Shown here piece after piece: positions 18,235 to 26,867 of a stretch of DNA of 64,000 nt. Both the position numbers and the translations under genes were made by a program. The notes beneath the pieces are model-generated. The model did not search any database, was not told the DNA's origin, and saw nothing but the letters and a program-made list of their open reading frames with translations. Source of the DNA: JAUIAI01 sp963732405 (GTDB lineage: Bacteria; Pseudomonadota; Gammaproteobacteria; Burkholderiales; Burkholderiaceae_E); assembly GCA_963732405.1 (NCBI GenBank), contig CAVSZG010000001.1:2914001-2978000 (forward strand), given 5' to 3'. Position 1 is the stretch's first letter, and the number at the start of each line of letters is the position of its first letter.

Positions 18235-18480
18235 ATGGCAAGCATTACGATTCGAAACCTTGACGATGAGACGAAGGAGCGCCTACGAGTGCGGGCTGCA
18301 CACCGCCGTCGATCGATGGAGGAGGAAGCCCGGCAGATTCTGCGGGAAGCCCTTGAGACTGAAACAAGCCAGCCGCGAAACCTGGCTACGGCGATTCGCA
18401 ATCGTTTCGCGGCGCTGGGCGGCGTCGATCTGGATATCCCAAAGCGCGAACCGATGCGTGAACCTCCGCAATCGAGCTAG
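18235..18480 (+). CDS. FitA-like ribbon-helix-helix antitoxin
   Basis: This 81-residue protein begins MASITIRNLDDETKERLRV, the typical N-terminal beta-strand and first helix of FitA/VapB-type Arc/MetJ antitoxins. EEEARQILREAL follows. The C-terminal tail (residues 50-81) is less ordered and would wrap the toxin. An in-frame ATG at 18214 lies inside the operator and is less likely. The antitoxin would neutralise the PIN nuclease encoded 15 bases downstream and repress the shared promoter. Confidence 0.88.
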   Translation: MASITIRNLDDETKERLRVRAAHRRRSMEEEARQILREALETETSQPRNLATAIRNRFAALGGVDLDIPKREPMREPPQSS

Positions 18481-18495
18481 ACGGTTGAGACGCCC

Positions 18496-18915
18496 GTGAT
18501 TATTCTGGACACCAATGTTGTTTCGGAACTAATGAAGTCGGCGCCTGAGATCGCAGTCGCCAAATGGGTGGCTACACAGCCGGCCGCCAGCCTGTTTACG
18601 ACGACAATTACCCAAGCTGAAATCCTGCATGGCGTGAAGCTTCTGCCTCGGGGCCGTCGCCGTGACGCTATTGCAGCTGCGGCCGACGCAATGTTCGAAG
18701 AGGATTTCGCGCAACGAATACTCCCATTCAACAGTCAGGCTGCACAGGCGTATGCGGAAATCGCAGCCACGCGCCGTCGGTCTGGCCGGCCGATTGCTCA
18801 ATTCGACGCGCAAATTGCCGCCATCGCAGCGTCAACGGCTGCAAGGATGGCTACTCGTAACGTACTGGACTTCGAAGGTTGCGGCATCGAGGTGGTTGAC
18901 CCATGGCAGTCATAG
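18496..18915 (+). CDS. FitB-like PIN-domain toxin
   Basis: This 139-residue PIN-domain ribonuclease opens with MIILDTNVVSELMK, which supplies the first catalytic aspartate. TQAEILHGV gives the conserved glutamate, and PIAQFDAQIAAIAA plus TRNVLDFEGCGIEVVDPW the C-terminal acidic residues. This motif order is characteristic of FitB/VapC toxins. Translation starts at GTG 18496. The key acidic residues are intact, so the pair is probably functional. It lies next to an insertion sequence in a gene-poor stretch. Confidence 0.9.
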   Translation: MIILDTNVVSELMKSAPEIAVAKWVATQPAASLFTTTITQAEILHGVKLLPRGRRRDAIAAAADAMFEEDFAQRILPFNSQAAQAYAEIAATRRRSGRPIAQFDAQIAAIAASTAARMATRNVLDFEGCGIEVVDPWQS

Positions 18916-19247
18916 AAGCGGTGCCATTCAGAACCGCCGTGTGTTTCGTGGCTTGAGTGAGTTCCAGCGGAACCCCGCGAGCAATCCCGTGACTGGTATG
19001 CGTATGCCTGAACCAGTTGTCGGTACCGCGATTCATAGTCAACCCTGGGCTCGCATCGATGTACGTTGAACCGTACATTCAACCGCCACCCGTCGTACGG
19101 AACCGCCAAGTCATCTAGCCCGACATCTCTTGATACCCCACGCAGCGTTTCATTTGGCGAGTCGTTTAGACTGAAGTTCCTGCGTCGGCTGCGCGAATTT
19201 TCCTTGTTGTTCAGCGACTTGGCCGAATTTCAGGTTCGCGGTTCTGT

Positions 19248-20984
19248 CTACACGGTGATGGCGCGCACGAGATCGAGCGCGCGCTGCTGTGTCGGATTCG
19301 CGGTAGTGACGACGTTGAAGGCAGGTGTGGTGGCGTCGGCACCCGGGGTGCGGCAGATGTTTCGAACGATGGTGGCCAATTCGTTGAGCAGCGTCTTGAA
19401 GCTGTGTACCGGGGTGCCGTCGTCGCTGCGCTTGGAACTAACCTTGCGCAGCGCCTTGTCCGATCGCTTTGCCGGGGCCACCGGATCGCGAACCGCTTTG
19501 GCGGCCTGATCTTCGTCGGCGAACAGTAGCTCTCGCCAGGCTTGCTGCAGGTGCCACTGAACGTAGTAGGCGAGCATGCAGACGAACAGATGGGCCCGCA
19601 CCCGGTTCTCTAGGCGATGGTGAATCGGACGCACCTGTAGGTCGATGGACTTCATCGAGCGGAACGCGCGCTCGACGTTGGCCAGGCCCTTGTAGCTGCG
19701 CACGCACTGGGCCGCTTCCATCGCTTGGTCCGGCACGCTGGTGCGAATGACGTAGAACCCATCCAGGGCGGCTTCTTGGGCAATGCTCTGAGGGTTGCGC
19801 GCAAACAAGAAGGCCTGCTCGTCGATCTGCAGGGTGAAGTGCTTGGCGACCTTGTACTGGTTGACGATCTTGCCCACCGCCACGCCGATCTTGTCTTGAT
19901 CGCGCAGGCGCCCGGCCCGCACACGGTCACCGATGGCTTGGAGCTTGACTTCGGTGGCCGCCAACAACGATTCGCGCTTGTGAGCGCGCAGCTTGGCCAA
20001 CGCATGATTGCGGCATACCACCAGTCGCTCATCGGGGTACAACTCGGAGCGGATCTCCAATAGATTGCGCTCGTCGAACAGGCCGAACTGCAAATCACCG
20101 ACTTGGGCGAGCTTGCGGATCGACACGTTCTTGAGCGCGGTGATCCATTGCAGTCCCTGTTCCTTGCGCATCGCCTCGATCGCCGCGTTGCCGATCATCC
20201 CTCGATCGCCCACCAGCACCACGCGCTGCAGGCCGAAGTCCTGGCGCAATTGGCGCATCACTGGGATGACGGTCTGGCTGTCGTTGGTATTGCCCTCATA
20301 CACCGAGATCGACACCGGGCAGCCTTGCGCGTTGGTCAGCACCCCGTAGTTGACCTGCAGCGTGCCACGCTTGCGATCCCGACTGTGGCCCAGCCTGGCC
20401 AGCGGACAGGTGGCGCCCTCGAAGTAGCTGGACGACAGGTCGTACAGCGCGATGGCCCCTTCGCTCAGGTGGCGCGCCGCCAGCTTGTTCTGAATCACTC
20501 CCTGGCGCTCGAGCAACCAGTCCATGGCCCGGTACAGATCATCTTCGCTGGCATCGGCCACGTCGAACTCTTCGGCCAGCGTGCTCTGGTGCCAAGCGCG
20601 CGTGGTGGCCAGCTTGGAGTGCGGCTGCAGCACACGCGCGGCGATCATCGCCACCACCAGATCGCGCTCGCGCGAGGCCTTGCCGGCGATCAGTGAGGCC
20701 AGGCCCAGGCGCTGCATCGCGATCTGCACGGCTTGCACATGACCGTGCGCCCGCGAGGCGCAGATCTCAAAGGCCTGCGACACGGGTACGAAGGCCTGAC
20801 CCTGCAACGCGGCGCGCACCATCTCGACCACGTGCTCGGGCAGGTGCGACAGATTGCCCAGGGTCTCGTTCTTAACCTTGCCGTCTTCGCGATAACTGCG
20901 CCGCAGCAAGTGAGTGCGATACACCTTGCCCTTGTAGGTGCGCTTGGTGGTGACGACGTGGGCGGTGCCGGTTCTTGCAGCCAT
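19248..20984 (-). CDS. IS1634-family DDE transposase
   Basis: This 578-residue transposase starts MAARTGTAHVVTTKRTYKG; the ATG at 20984 is preferred over an upstream in-frame start at 21023. ALYDLSSSYFEG and LVGDRGMIGNAAIEAM carry the first two acidic catalytic residues. The C-terminal YKGLANVERAFRSMKSIDL segment, with the helix ENRVRAHLFVCMLAYYV, is a hallmark of IS1634/IS4-superfamily enzymes and carries the last glutamate. The frame is full length, so the element may still be active. Confidence 0.92.
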   Translation of the reverse strand: MAARTGTAHVVTTKRTYKGKVYRTHLLRRSYREDGKVKNETLGNLSHLPEHVVEMVRAALQGQAFVPVSQAFEICASRAHGHVQAVQIAMQRLGLASLIAGKASRERDLVVAMIAARVLQPHSKLATTRAWHQSTLAEEFDVADASEDDLYRAMDWLLERQGVIQNKLAARHLSEGAIALYDLSSSYFEGATCPLARLGHSRDRKRGTLQVNYGVLTNAQGCPVSISVYEGNTNDSQTVIPVMRQLRQDFGLQRVVLVGDRGMIGNAAIEAMRKEQGLQWITALKNVSIRKLAQVGDLQFGLFDERNLLEIRSELYPDERLVVCRNHALAKLRAHKRESLLAATEVKLQAIGDRVRAGRLRDQDKIGVAVGKIVNQYKVAKHFTLQIDEQAFLFARNPQSIAQEAALDGFYVIRTSVPDQAMEAAQCVRSYKGLANVERAFRSMKSIDLQVRPIHHRLENRVRAHLFVCMLAYYVQWHLQQAWRELLFADEDQAAKAVRDPVAPAKRSDKALRKVSSKRSDDGTPVHSFKTLLNELATIVRNICRTPGADATTPAFNVVTTANPTQQRALDLVRAITV

Positions 20985-21056
20985 GACTGGAATAATAACA
21001 TATCTTCTTGATAATGTCAGCACATTTAGTGACTACAACTTGAAACAAAACAATAA

Positions 21057-21086
21057 CGCCGTTGCAGGAAAAACCCAGCAACGGCG
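21057..21086 (-). terminator. GC-rich hairpin inside the IS, upstream of the transposase
   Basis: A perfect 9-base stem (CGCCGTTGC / GCAACGGCG) with a 12-base loop lies between the IS end and the transposase start. On the minus strand it is followed by TTATTGTTTTG, so it resembles an intrinsic terminator that would stop outside transcripts from reading into the transposase. That role is inferred. Confidence 0.5.
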
Positions 21087-21348
21087 CGGATTGTGAAGCT
21101 ATGAGTGACGACGGGCGACGAGGAACTTCAGTTTAGAGTGACGGGATCACGTCTCGGCGCACTCCGATTGGTGGGCAATTGCTCTCGGAATGTGAACTCT
21201 CGGAATGTGAAGTTAGGCAGCTCGAACGCGACGCGATGCTCGATCGGAGAATCGGCGAATTTTAGTGCGGTTTCTTCGATTCTATTGCGTCATCGACGCA
21301 AGCCGGCGGTGACCACGGCAGCGGCGTCCGGAGTTGAACTGTAAACGC

Positions 21349-21377
21349 TTGCCATGCAGCCCAAGGGCTCCTATCCT
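21349..21377 (+). promoter_or_regulatory. Promoter of the dpp-like operon; duplicated element copy 2
   Basis: TTGCCA (21349-21354) and TATCCT (21372-21377) have 17-base spacing. The box and its flanks match copy 1 at 16853 in all but six of about 41 positions. Confidence 0.55.
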
Positions 21378-21426
21378 AGCGCGGGGGTTACATAGAAGGA
21401 AGCCAACAAAGAAAGGAGGAGACACA

Positions 21427-23037
21427 ATGTGCACGACTGACGCCGGCACCGATCGGGTGCGCCCGGGCGGAACGCTCTTGTCCGCTGCATTGCTGGTCAC
21501 GGCTGTTGCCGGTTCGCTCGCCTCGACCGATACATGGGCGGCCTTCACATGCCCCAAATCCGGTGGCGATCTGGTCTTCGGTCAGGAGGCCAAGGTCAAC
21601 AGTCTCGACATGCATGCGAGCTCGACCATTTCCACGCGCAATATTGCCATGCACCTGTTCGAGTCGCTGATGACGCGCGACGAGGACAACAATCCGATTT
21701 TCGAACTCGCCGATTCGGTTGCCACCAGCCCGGACGGGCTCACGCACACGTTCAAGCTTCGCGCTGGCATCAAGTTCCACAACGGCAAGATCATGAGCTC
21801 AGCCGATGTCGTCGCGTCGTTCGATCGCTACAAGAAGCTGGGCGTGGAGCGAGTCATCCTGAGCAATGTGGCCTCATGGGCCGCGCCCGATCCGGGCACC
21901 TTCGTTGTCACCATGAGCAAGGCGCAGCCCACCTTCCTCGAAGACCTGTCGTCGTTCAGCGTCCCCATCGTCATCGTGCCGGCCGAGAATGCATCGGCCG
22001 AGCCGCTTAAGCTCGAACCCGTGGGCACCGGTCCGTTCCGCTTTGTCGAGTTCATCGCCGACAGCCATGTCAAGCTCGCACGCTTTGACCAGTATCAGCC
22101 CAATAAGGCCTATGAAACCCGCACGGGATTCGGCGGCTACAAGGTGGCCTGTCTGGACAGCGTGACATTCCGTATCGTCACCGAACCCGGCGCCCGGGTG
22201 GCCGGCCTCGAAACGGGCGAGCTGCATGCGGTGGAAGATGTACCCCAGGCCAGCGTGGCGCGGCTTCGCGAGAACAAGTCGATCAAGATCATTCCCTACG
22301 AGAACTTCTGGATCCATCTGGCCACGCCGAACTTTGCTAGGCCGCCCACCGACAATCCCAAGGTGAGAATGGCCATCCAGACCGCCCTGAATCTGGAGGA
22401 GATCATGGAGGCGGCAACCGACGGTGCCTACAACCTGAATTGCGGCTTTCAGCAGCCCAATCGCAAGGTGTTCTCCAAGAAGGGGTGTGAATTCTTCAAC
22501 ATCAACGATCCGGCCAAGGCCAAGGCATTGCTCAAGGAATCGGGCTACAAGGGCGAAGAGCTGATCCTGCTCACCAACAAGGATTATTCAACCATGTACA
22601 ACGCCGCCCTGGTCATGGGCGAGCAACTCAAGGCCATCGGCATGAACGTGCGGTTGTCCGTCCAGGACTGGCCGGCGACCATCGCCACGCGGGACAAGCA
22701 GCATGATGCCTGGAACTATCACTTCACCGGCTGGGGCACGAACACCTCGCTCGGTTATCTGGCGGTGTTCAAGTTTCTGGCCATGCCCAATCCGATCTAC
22801 AACTTCAAGAACCCGGCCGATTCGAGCCCGGCCTTCAACAAGGCCTATCACGACATGCTCAACAAGCCCACGTTCGACGAGCGCGCCGCCGCATTCGCCG
22901 AGGTTCAGCGGATCGTGCTCGAAGAGGGTATTTCGCTGCCCTTCGGTTGGCTGACCAAGAATCAGGCGGCGCGGGCCAATGTGAACAACTTCGTGCCCTT
23001 CCGGATTCCCCGCATGTACAACGTGTCCATGGAATGA
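21427..23037 (+). CDS. dppA: Dipeptide/oligopeptide-type ABC transporter binding protein (DppA-like)
   Basis: This 536-residue periplasmic protein of the SBP_bac_5 family has a long signal (about residues 1-38) ending near TWAAF. The mature domain shows the family patterns AMHLFESLMTRDEDNN and LTHTFKLRAGIKFHNGK, then EPVGTGPFRFVEF. ATG 21427 follows GGAGGA. Ligands could be peptides, nickel, glutathione or opines; the operon's last gene (an amidohydrolase-like protein) suggests an amide-containing substrate. Confidence 0.88.
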   Translation: MCTTDAGTDRVRPGGTLLSAALLVTAVAGSLASTDTWAAFTCPKSGGDLVFGQEAKVNSLDMHASSTISTRNIAMHLFESLMTRDEDNNPIFELADSVATSPDGLTHTFKLRAGIKFHNGKIMSSADVVASFDRYKKLGVERVILSNVASWAAPDPGTFVVTMSKAQPTFLEDLSSFSVPIVIVPAENASAEPLKLEPVGTGPFRFVEFIADSHVKLARFDQYQPNKAYETRTGFGGYKVACLDSVTFRIVTEPGARVAGLETGELHAVEDVPQASVARLRENKSIKIIPYENFWIHLATPNFARPPTDNPKVRMAIQTALNLEEIMEAATDGAYNLNCGFQQPNRKVFSKKGCEFFNINDPAKAKALLKESGYKGEELILLTNKDYSTMYNAALVMGEQLKAIGMNVRLSVQDWPATIATRDKQHDAWNYHFTGWGTNTSLGYLAVFKFLAMPNPIYNFKNPADSSPAFNKAYHDMLNKPTFDERAAAFAEVQRIVLEEGISLPFGWLTKNQAARANVNNFVPFRIPRMYNVSME

Positions 23038-23987
23038 TCCGCTATATCGTCGGTCGGCTGATCGTCACGATTCCGGTTCTGTTGCTGATCAGTCTGATCT
23101 CGTTCAGTTTGATGCAGCTCGTGCCTGGCGATCCGGCGATTCTGATCGCCGGTCTGCAGGCCACGCCCGATCAGGTCCAGGCCGTGCGCGAGCAACTCGG
23201 CCTGGACCGCCCCTTTCATGTCCAGTTATTGAGCTGGTATGCGAATCTGGCCCGCGGAGACCTGGGCACCTCGCTGCTACTGGGGCGGGATGTGCTCGAG
23301 GTGATCCTGGAGCGCCTGCCGGTTTCGCTGTCGATCGCGCTCTATTCGCTGGTGCTGACCGTCGTGTTCGGTGTGGCCAGCGGCGTGCTCGCCGCGCTTC
23401 AGCAAAACACCTGGGTCGATCAGGCCGTGATGACATTCGCCCTGATCGGCGTGAGTCTGCCCAATTTCTGGCTGGCGCTCATGTTCATCATTTTGTTTGC
23501 GGTGCAACTGGGCTGGTTTCCGAGCGGCGGCTATGTCGACTTTCGTGATGATCTGCTCGGCTGGTTCACGGCGGCAACCCTGCCGGCCGTGTCGCTGGCC
23601 ATGCTGCAGATGGGCTTGCTGGCCCGGATCACCCGCTCGACCATGCTCGAAGTGCTTCGCCAGGATTACATCCGGACGGCGCGCGCCAAGGGCCTGCCGC
23701 AACACCTGGTCATTGGCAAACATGCGCTCAAGAATGTGATGATTCCGGTGATCACCGTGCTGGGAATCGTGTTCAGCCTGCTGCTCTCCGGGTCGGTAGT
23801 GATCGAAACGATCTTTTCGATACCAGGCATGGGCTCCCTGCTGGGCTCGTCGATCCTGCGTCGGGATTACCCGGTGATCCAGGGCGGTCTGCTTTTCGTG
23901 GCCACCATGTTGCTGTTGCTGAATCTGCTGGTCGATGTGTTGTATGGCTACTTCGATCCGCGGGTCCGTTATGACGAGGTCGACTGA
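23034..23987 (+). CDS. dppB: ABC transporter permease (DppB-like)
   Basis: This 317-residue permease has about six membrane helices. The N-terminus MIRYIVGRLIVTIPVLLLIS, the motif LVPGDPA and the ATPase-contact loop near DYIRTARAKGLPQHLV mark it as DppB/OppB. Its ATG overlaps the dppA stop (ATGA), so the two are translationally coupled; an upstream in-frame start at 22947 lies deep inside dppA and is rejected. Confidence 0.92.
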   Translation: MIRYIVGRLIVTIPVLLLISLISFSLMQLVPGDPAILIAGLQATPDQVQAVREQLGLDRPFHVQLLSWYANLARGDLGTSLLLGRDVLEVILERLPVSLSIALYSLVLTVVFGVASGVLAALQQNTWVDQAVMTFALIGVSLPNFWLALMFIILFAVQLGWFPSGGYVDFRDDLLGWFTAATLPAVSLAMLQMGLLARITRSTMLEVLRQDYIRTARAKGLPQHLVIGKHALKNVMIPVITVLGIVFSLLLSGSVVIETIFSIPGMGSLLGSSILRRDYPVIQGGLLFVATMLLLLNLLVDVLYGYFDPRVRYDEVD

Positions 23988-23990
23988 GTC

Positions 23991-24848
23991 ATGTCGGTCG
24001 TAGCGGGCCAGCGTGGTCATCGGACCCTGCGTCGTCTGCTGCGTCATCGTCTGTTCGTGATCGGCAGCCTGTTGTTCGGGGTCGTGTTCATCGGCGCCTT
24101 GTTCGCCGATCTGCTCATGACCTCGGATCCGAATGCCATCTCGTTTCGCAACAAGTTCAAACCGCCCGGCGCCCAGTGGCTGTTCGGTACCGATAATTTC
24201 GGCCGTAGTCAGTTCAGCCGGGTGCTCAAGGGCGCCCAGTTATCGCTGCTCATCGGTTTTGGTGTGGTCGCGCTGAATCTGGTGTTCGGCACCCTGATGG
24301 GCGCAGTGGCCGGTTATTTCCGCCGGCTGGACAACATCCTGATGCGGGTGATGGATGCCTTCATGGCGTTCCCGGTGATTCTGCTGGCCATCGGCATTTC
24401 GGCCGCCCTGGGTCCCGGGTCGATCAATGCGGTGATTGCCCTGGCCGCGGTGTATACGCCGCGCACGGCCCGCATCGTGCGCGCTTCCGTGCTGGTGGTG
24501 CGCGAGGCCCAGTATGTCGAAGCGGCGCGCGCCATGGGCGCCACCCATCTGCGTATTCTGTTCAAGCACATTCTGCCCAACTGTCTGGCACCACTGATCG
24601 TGCAACTCACCTTCATCTTCGCCTACTCGGTGCTCTCGGAAGCGGTGTTGAGTTTTCTCGGTCTGGGCGCGGAGCCGCCGACACCGACCTGGGGCAATAT
24701 CATCGCCGAGGGGCGGCAGTACATGCGCGAGGCACCCTGGATCACGCTGATTCCGGGCCTGGCGCTGGCGATGACCGTGCTCGGGCTGAATCTGCTGGGT
24801 GACGGTTTGCGAGATGTGCTGGATCCCCGGCTCAAGGTTCAACAATAG
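23991..24848 (+). CDS. dppC: ABC transporter permease (DppC-like)
   Basis: This 285-residue permease has the DppC N-terminal helix (LFVIGSLLFGVVFIGALFAD) and the periplasmic motif HxLGTDNxGR-like WLFGTDNFGRSQFSRV. The ATPase-coupling loop is EAARAMGATHLRILFKHILP. It starts three bases after dppB. Confidence 0.92.
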   Translation: MSVVAGQRGHRTLRRLLRHRLFVIGSLLFGVVFIGALFADLLMTSDPNAISFRNKFKPPGAQWLFGTDNFGRSQFSRVLKGAQLSLLIGFGVVALNLVFGTLMGAVAGYFRRLDNILMRVMDAFMAFPVILLAIGISAALGPGSINAVIALAAVYTPRTARIVRASVLVVREAQYVEAARAMGATHLRILFKHILPNCLAPLIVQLTFIFAYSVLSEAVLSFLGLGAEPPTPTWGNIIAEGRQYMREAPWITLIPGLALAMTVLGLNLLGDGLRDVLDPRLKVQQ

Positions 24849-24861
24849 GAGTCGGGCCGAC

Positions 24862-25851
24862 ATGGCGCAATTGCTTAAGGTCAGCGATCTTCACACTGAG
24901 TTTCGAACCGAAGACGGGGTATTCGCTGCGGTGAATGGTGTGGATTTCTCGCTGGACGAGGGCGAGGCCCTGGGCATCGTGGGCGAGTCAGGCTGTGGCA
25001 AGAGCGTGACGGCCTTGTCGATTCTCGGCCTGATTCCTTCGCCGCCGGGCCGGGTCGTCAAGGGGCGGATCGAGTTCGATGGTGTCGATTTGCTGAGTCT
25101 GGGCGAGAAGCAGATGCGGGCAATCCGCGGTGCCGATATCTCCATGATCTTTCAGGAGCCCATGACATCACTCAATCCGGTGTTCACGATCGGCAATCAG
25201 ATCATCGAGACCATTCGCCAGCATGAAGGCGGTAGCGCCGGCGCGGCGCGTAGCCGGGCAGTCGAATTGCTCGATCTGGTCGGCATTCCCTCGCCACGCG
25301 AACGGCTGGACGATTACCCGCATCAACTCTCGGGTGGCATGCGCCAGCGGGTGATGATTGCGATCGCACTGTCTTGTCGGCCCCGGTTGTTGCTGGCCGA
25401 TGAGCCGACTACCGCGCTGGATGTGACCATCCAGGCGCAGATTCTTGATCTGCTGCGCCGCCTGCAGGCAGAACTCGGCATGGCAGTGGTGTTGATCACC
25501 CACGATCTGGGTGTGGTGGCCGAGTTCGCTCAGCGCGCCATCGTCATGTATGCGGGCAGGGTGGTCGAACATGCCACGGTCGAGGCCTTGTTCGAGCGGC
25601 CCATGCATCCGTATACCGAAGGCCTGTTGGCCAGCCTGCCCGTGCTCGATCAGGATCAGGATCGCCTGCTGGCAATACCCGGTGTCGTGCCCAGCCCGTT
25701 CGATCTGCCGGTGGGTTGCCGGTTTGCCCCGCGTTGTCCGCATGCCAGGGCGGCCTGCAACCAGGCGATGCCGGCGCTTCGACGGATTGACGGGCGTGAC
25801 GTGGCCTGCATTCGTCATCACGACTATCGCCTCGGGGAGACCAGCCGGTGA
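24862..25851 (+). CDS. dppD: ABC transporter ATPase (DppD-like)
   Basis: This 329-residue ATPase has Walker A GESGCGKS (41-48), signature LSGGM (156-160) and Walker B LLLADEP (177-182). The C-terminal oligopeptide-transport extension carries clustered cysteines (GCRFAPRCPHARAAC), typical of DppD/OppD. ATG 24862 has an upstream AGGAG; a start at 24799 inside dppC is less likely. Confidence 0.92.
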   Translation: MAQLLKVSDLHTEFRTEDGVFAAVNGVDFSLDEGEALGIVGESGCGKSVTALSILGLIPSPPGRVVKGRIEFDGVDLLSLGEKQMRAIRGADISMIFQEPMTSLNPVFTIGNQIIETIRQHEGGSAGAARSRAVELLDLVGIPSPRERLDDYPHQLSGGMRQRVMIAIALSCRPRLLLADEPTTALDVTIQAQILDLLRRLQAELGMAVVLITHDLGVVAEFAQRAIVMYAGRVVEHATVEALFERPMHPYTEGLLASLPVLDQDQDRLLAIPGVVPSPFDLPVGCRFAPRCPHARAACNQAMPALRRIDGRDVACIRHHDYRLGETSR

Positions 25852-26867
25852 ATGAACCCGCTGAATGGCTCGTGGAAGTCACGGGGCTCAAGAAGCACTA
25901 TCCCGTGCGCCGGGGCATCGGTCTGGTCAAGACCGATCGTGTCGTTCATGCCGTGGATGGGATCGATCTGGCCATCCGTCGTGGCCAGACGCTTGGCCTG
26001 GTGGGTGAATCGGGCTGCGGCAAGACCACCACCGGACGCTTGTTGCTTCGCCTGCTGGAGCCCACTTCGGGCAGCATCCGGTTCGCGGGCCAGGCCATCG
26101 AGTCGCTGAATGCCGTGCAGATGCGTGCGCTACGACGACGCATGCAGATCGTCTTCCAGGATCCGTTCAGTTCACTCAATCCCCGCATGACGGTGCGCGA
26201 GATCATCGCCGAGCCGCTGGTCATTCACCGGGTCGGTGATGCGGCCGGTCGGACGGCCAGGGTGGCCGAACTGCTCGATCTCGTCGGCCTGGCGTCCTAT
26301 CACGCCGATCGTCATCCGCACGAATTCAGCGGTGGTCAGCGTCAACGCATCGGCATCGCCAGGGCGTTGGCCCTGCGACCCGAGTTCATCGTCTGCGACG
26401 AGCCCGTGTCGGCCCTGGACGTGTCAATCCGGGCGCAGATCATCAATCTGTTGCGGGATCTGCAGCGTGACTTCGGTCTGACCACCTTGTTCATCAGTCA
26501 CGATCTGGCTGTGGTCCGGCATGTCTGCGACACGGTGGCCGTGATGTATGTCGGACGCATCGTCGAAATCGCCGACAAACAGGCCTTGTACAGCCAGCCG
26601 AGGCACCCGTATACCCAGGCCTTGCTGGCGGCCATCCCGGTGCCGCGACCCGGCCGGAATCGTCCCGGCACCACCATCCAGGGTGATGTGGCCAGTCCGA
26701 TCGATCCACCCTCGGGTTGCCGGTTTCATACCCGTTGTCCGCTGGCCGAGGCGGTCTGTCGTGAACGCGACCCGCCACTGGTGAGTGTCGCCATCGGCCA
26801 CCAGGTCGCCTGTCATGTGGTGCATCGTGAGCAGGCGGGTTCATCGTCATCGAGGAGCCTCTCGTGA
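25848..26867 (+). CDS. dppF: ABC transporter ATPase (DppF-like)
   Basis: This 339-residue ATPase partners DppD. It has Walker A GESGCGKT, the Q-loop QIVFQDPFSSLNPRM, signature FSGGQRQRIGIARAL and Walker B FIVCDEPVSALD. The cysteine-containing C-terminal motif GCRFHTRCPLAEAVC is present. It starts at GTG 25848 with a four-base overlap on dppD, and is itself overlapped by the next gene. Confidence 0.92.
   Translation: MNEPAEWLVEVTGLKKHYPVRRGIGLVKTDRVVHAVDGIDLAIRRGQTLGLVGESGCGKTTTGRLLLRLLEPTSGSIRFAGQAIESLNAVQMRALRRRMQIVFQDPFSSLNPRMTVREIIAEPLVIHRVGDAAGRTARVAELLDLVGLASYHADRHPHEFSGGQRQRIGIARALALRPEFIVCDEPVSALDVSIRAQIINLLRDLQRDFGLTTLFISHDLAVVRHVCDTVAVMYVGRIVEIADKQALYSQPRHPYTQALLAAIPVPRPGRNRPGTTIQGDVASPIDPPSGCRFHTRCPLAEAVCRERDPPLVSVAIGHQVACHVVHREQAGSSSSRSLS

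Larger units (their letters stand above)
19165..21137 (-). mobile_element. IS1634-family insertion sequence
   Basis: An element of about 1.97 kb encloses one transposase gene. The ends carry imperfect inverted repeats sharing the exact core CTGAAGTTCCT (19171-19181) and AGGAACTTCAG (21121-21131). Matching extends about six bases outward and, with one gap, seven inward. I could not identify a target-site duplication. The element separates the toxin-antitoxin pair from the dpp-like operon. Confidence 0.8.

Noticed and set aside
19165..21137. Target-site duplication flanking the insertion sequence
   Set aside because: Bases immediately outside the inverted repeats (ending GAGTCG on the left, starting GTGACG on the right) are not a convincing direct repeat, so none is annotated.
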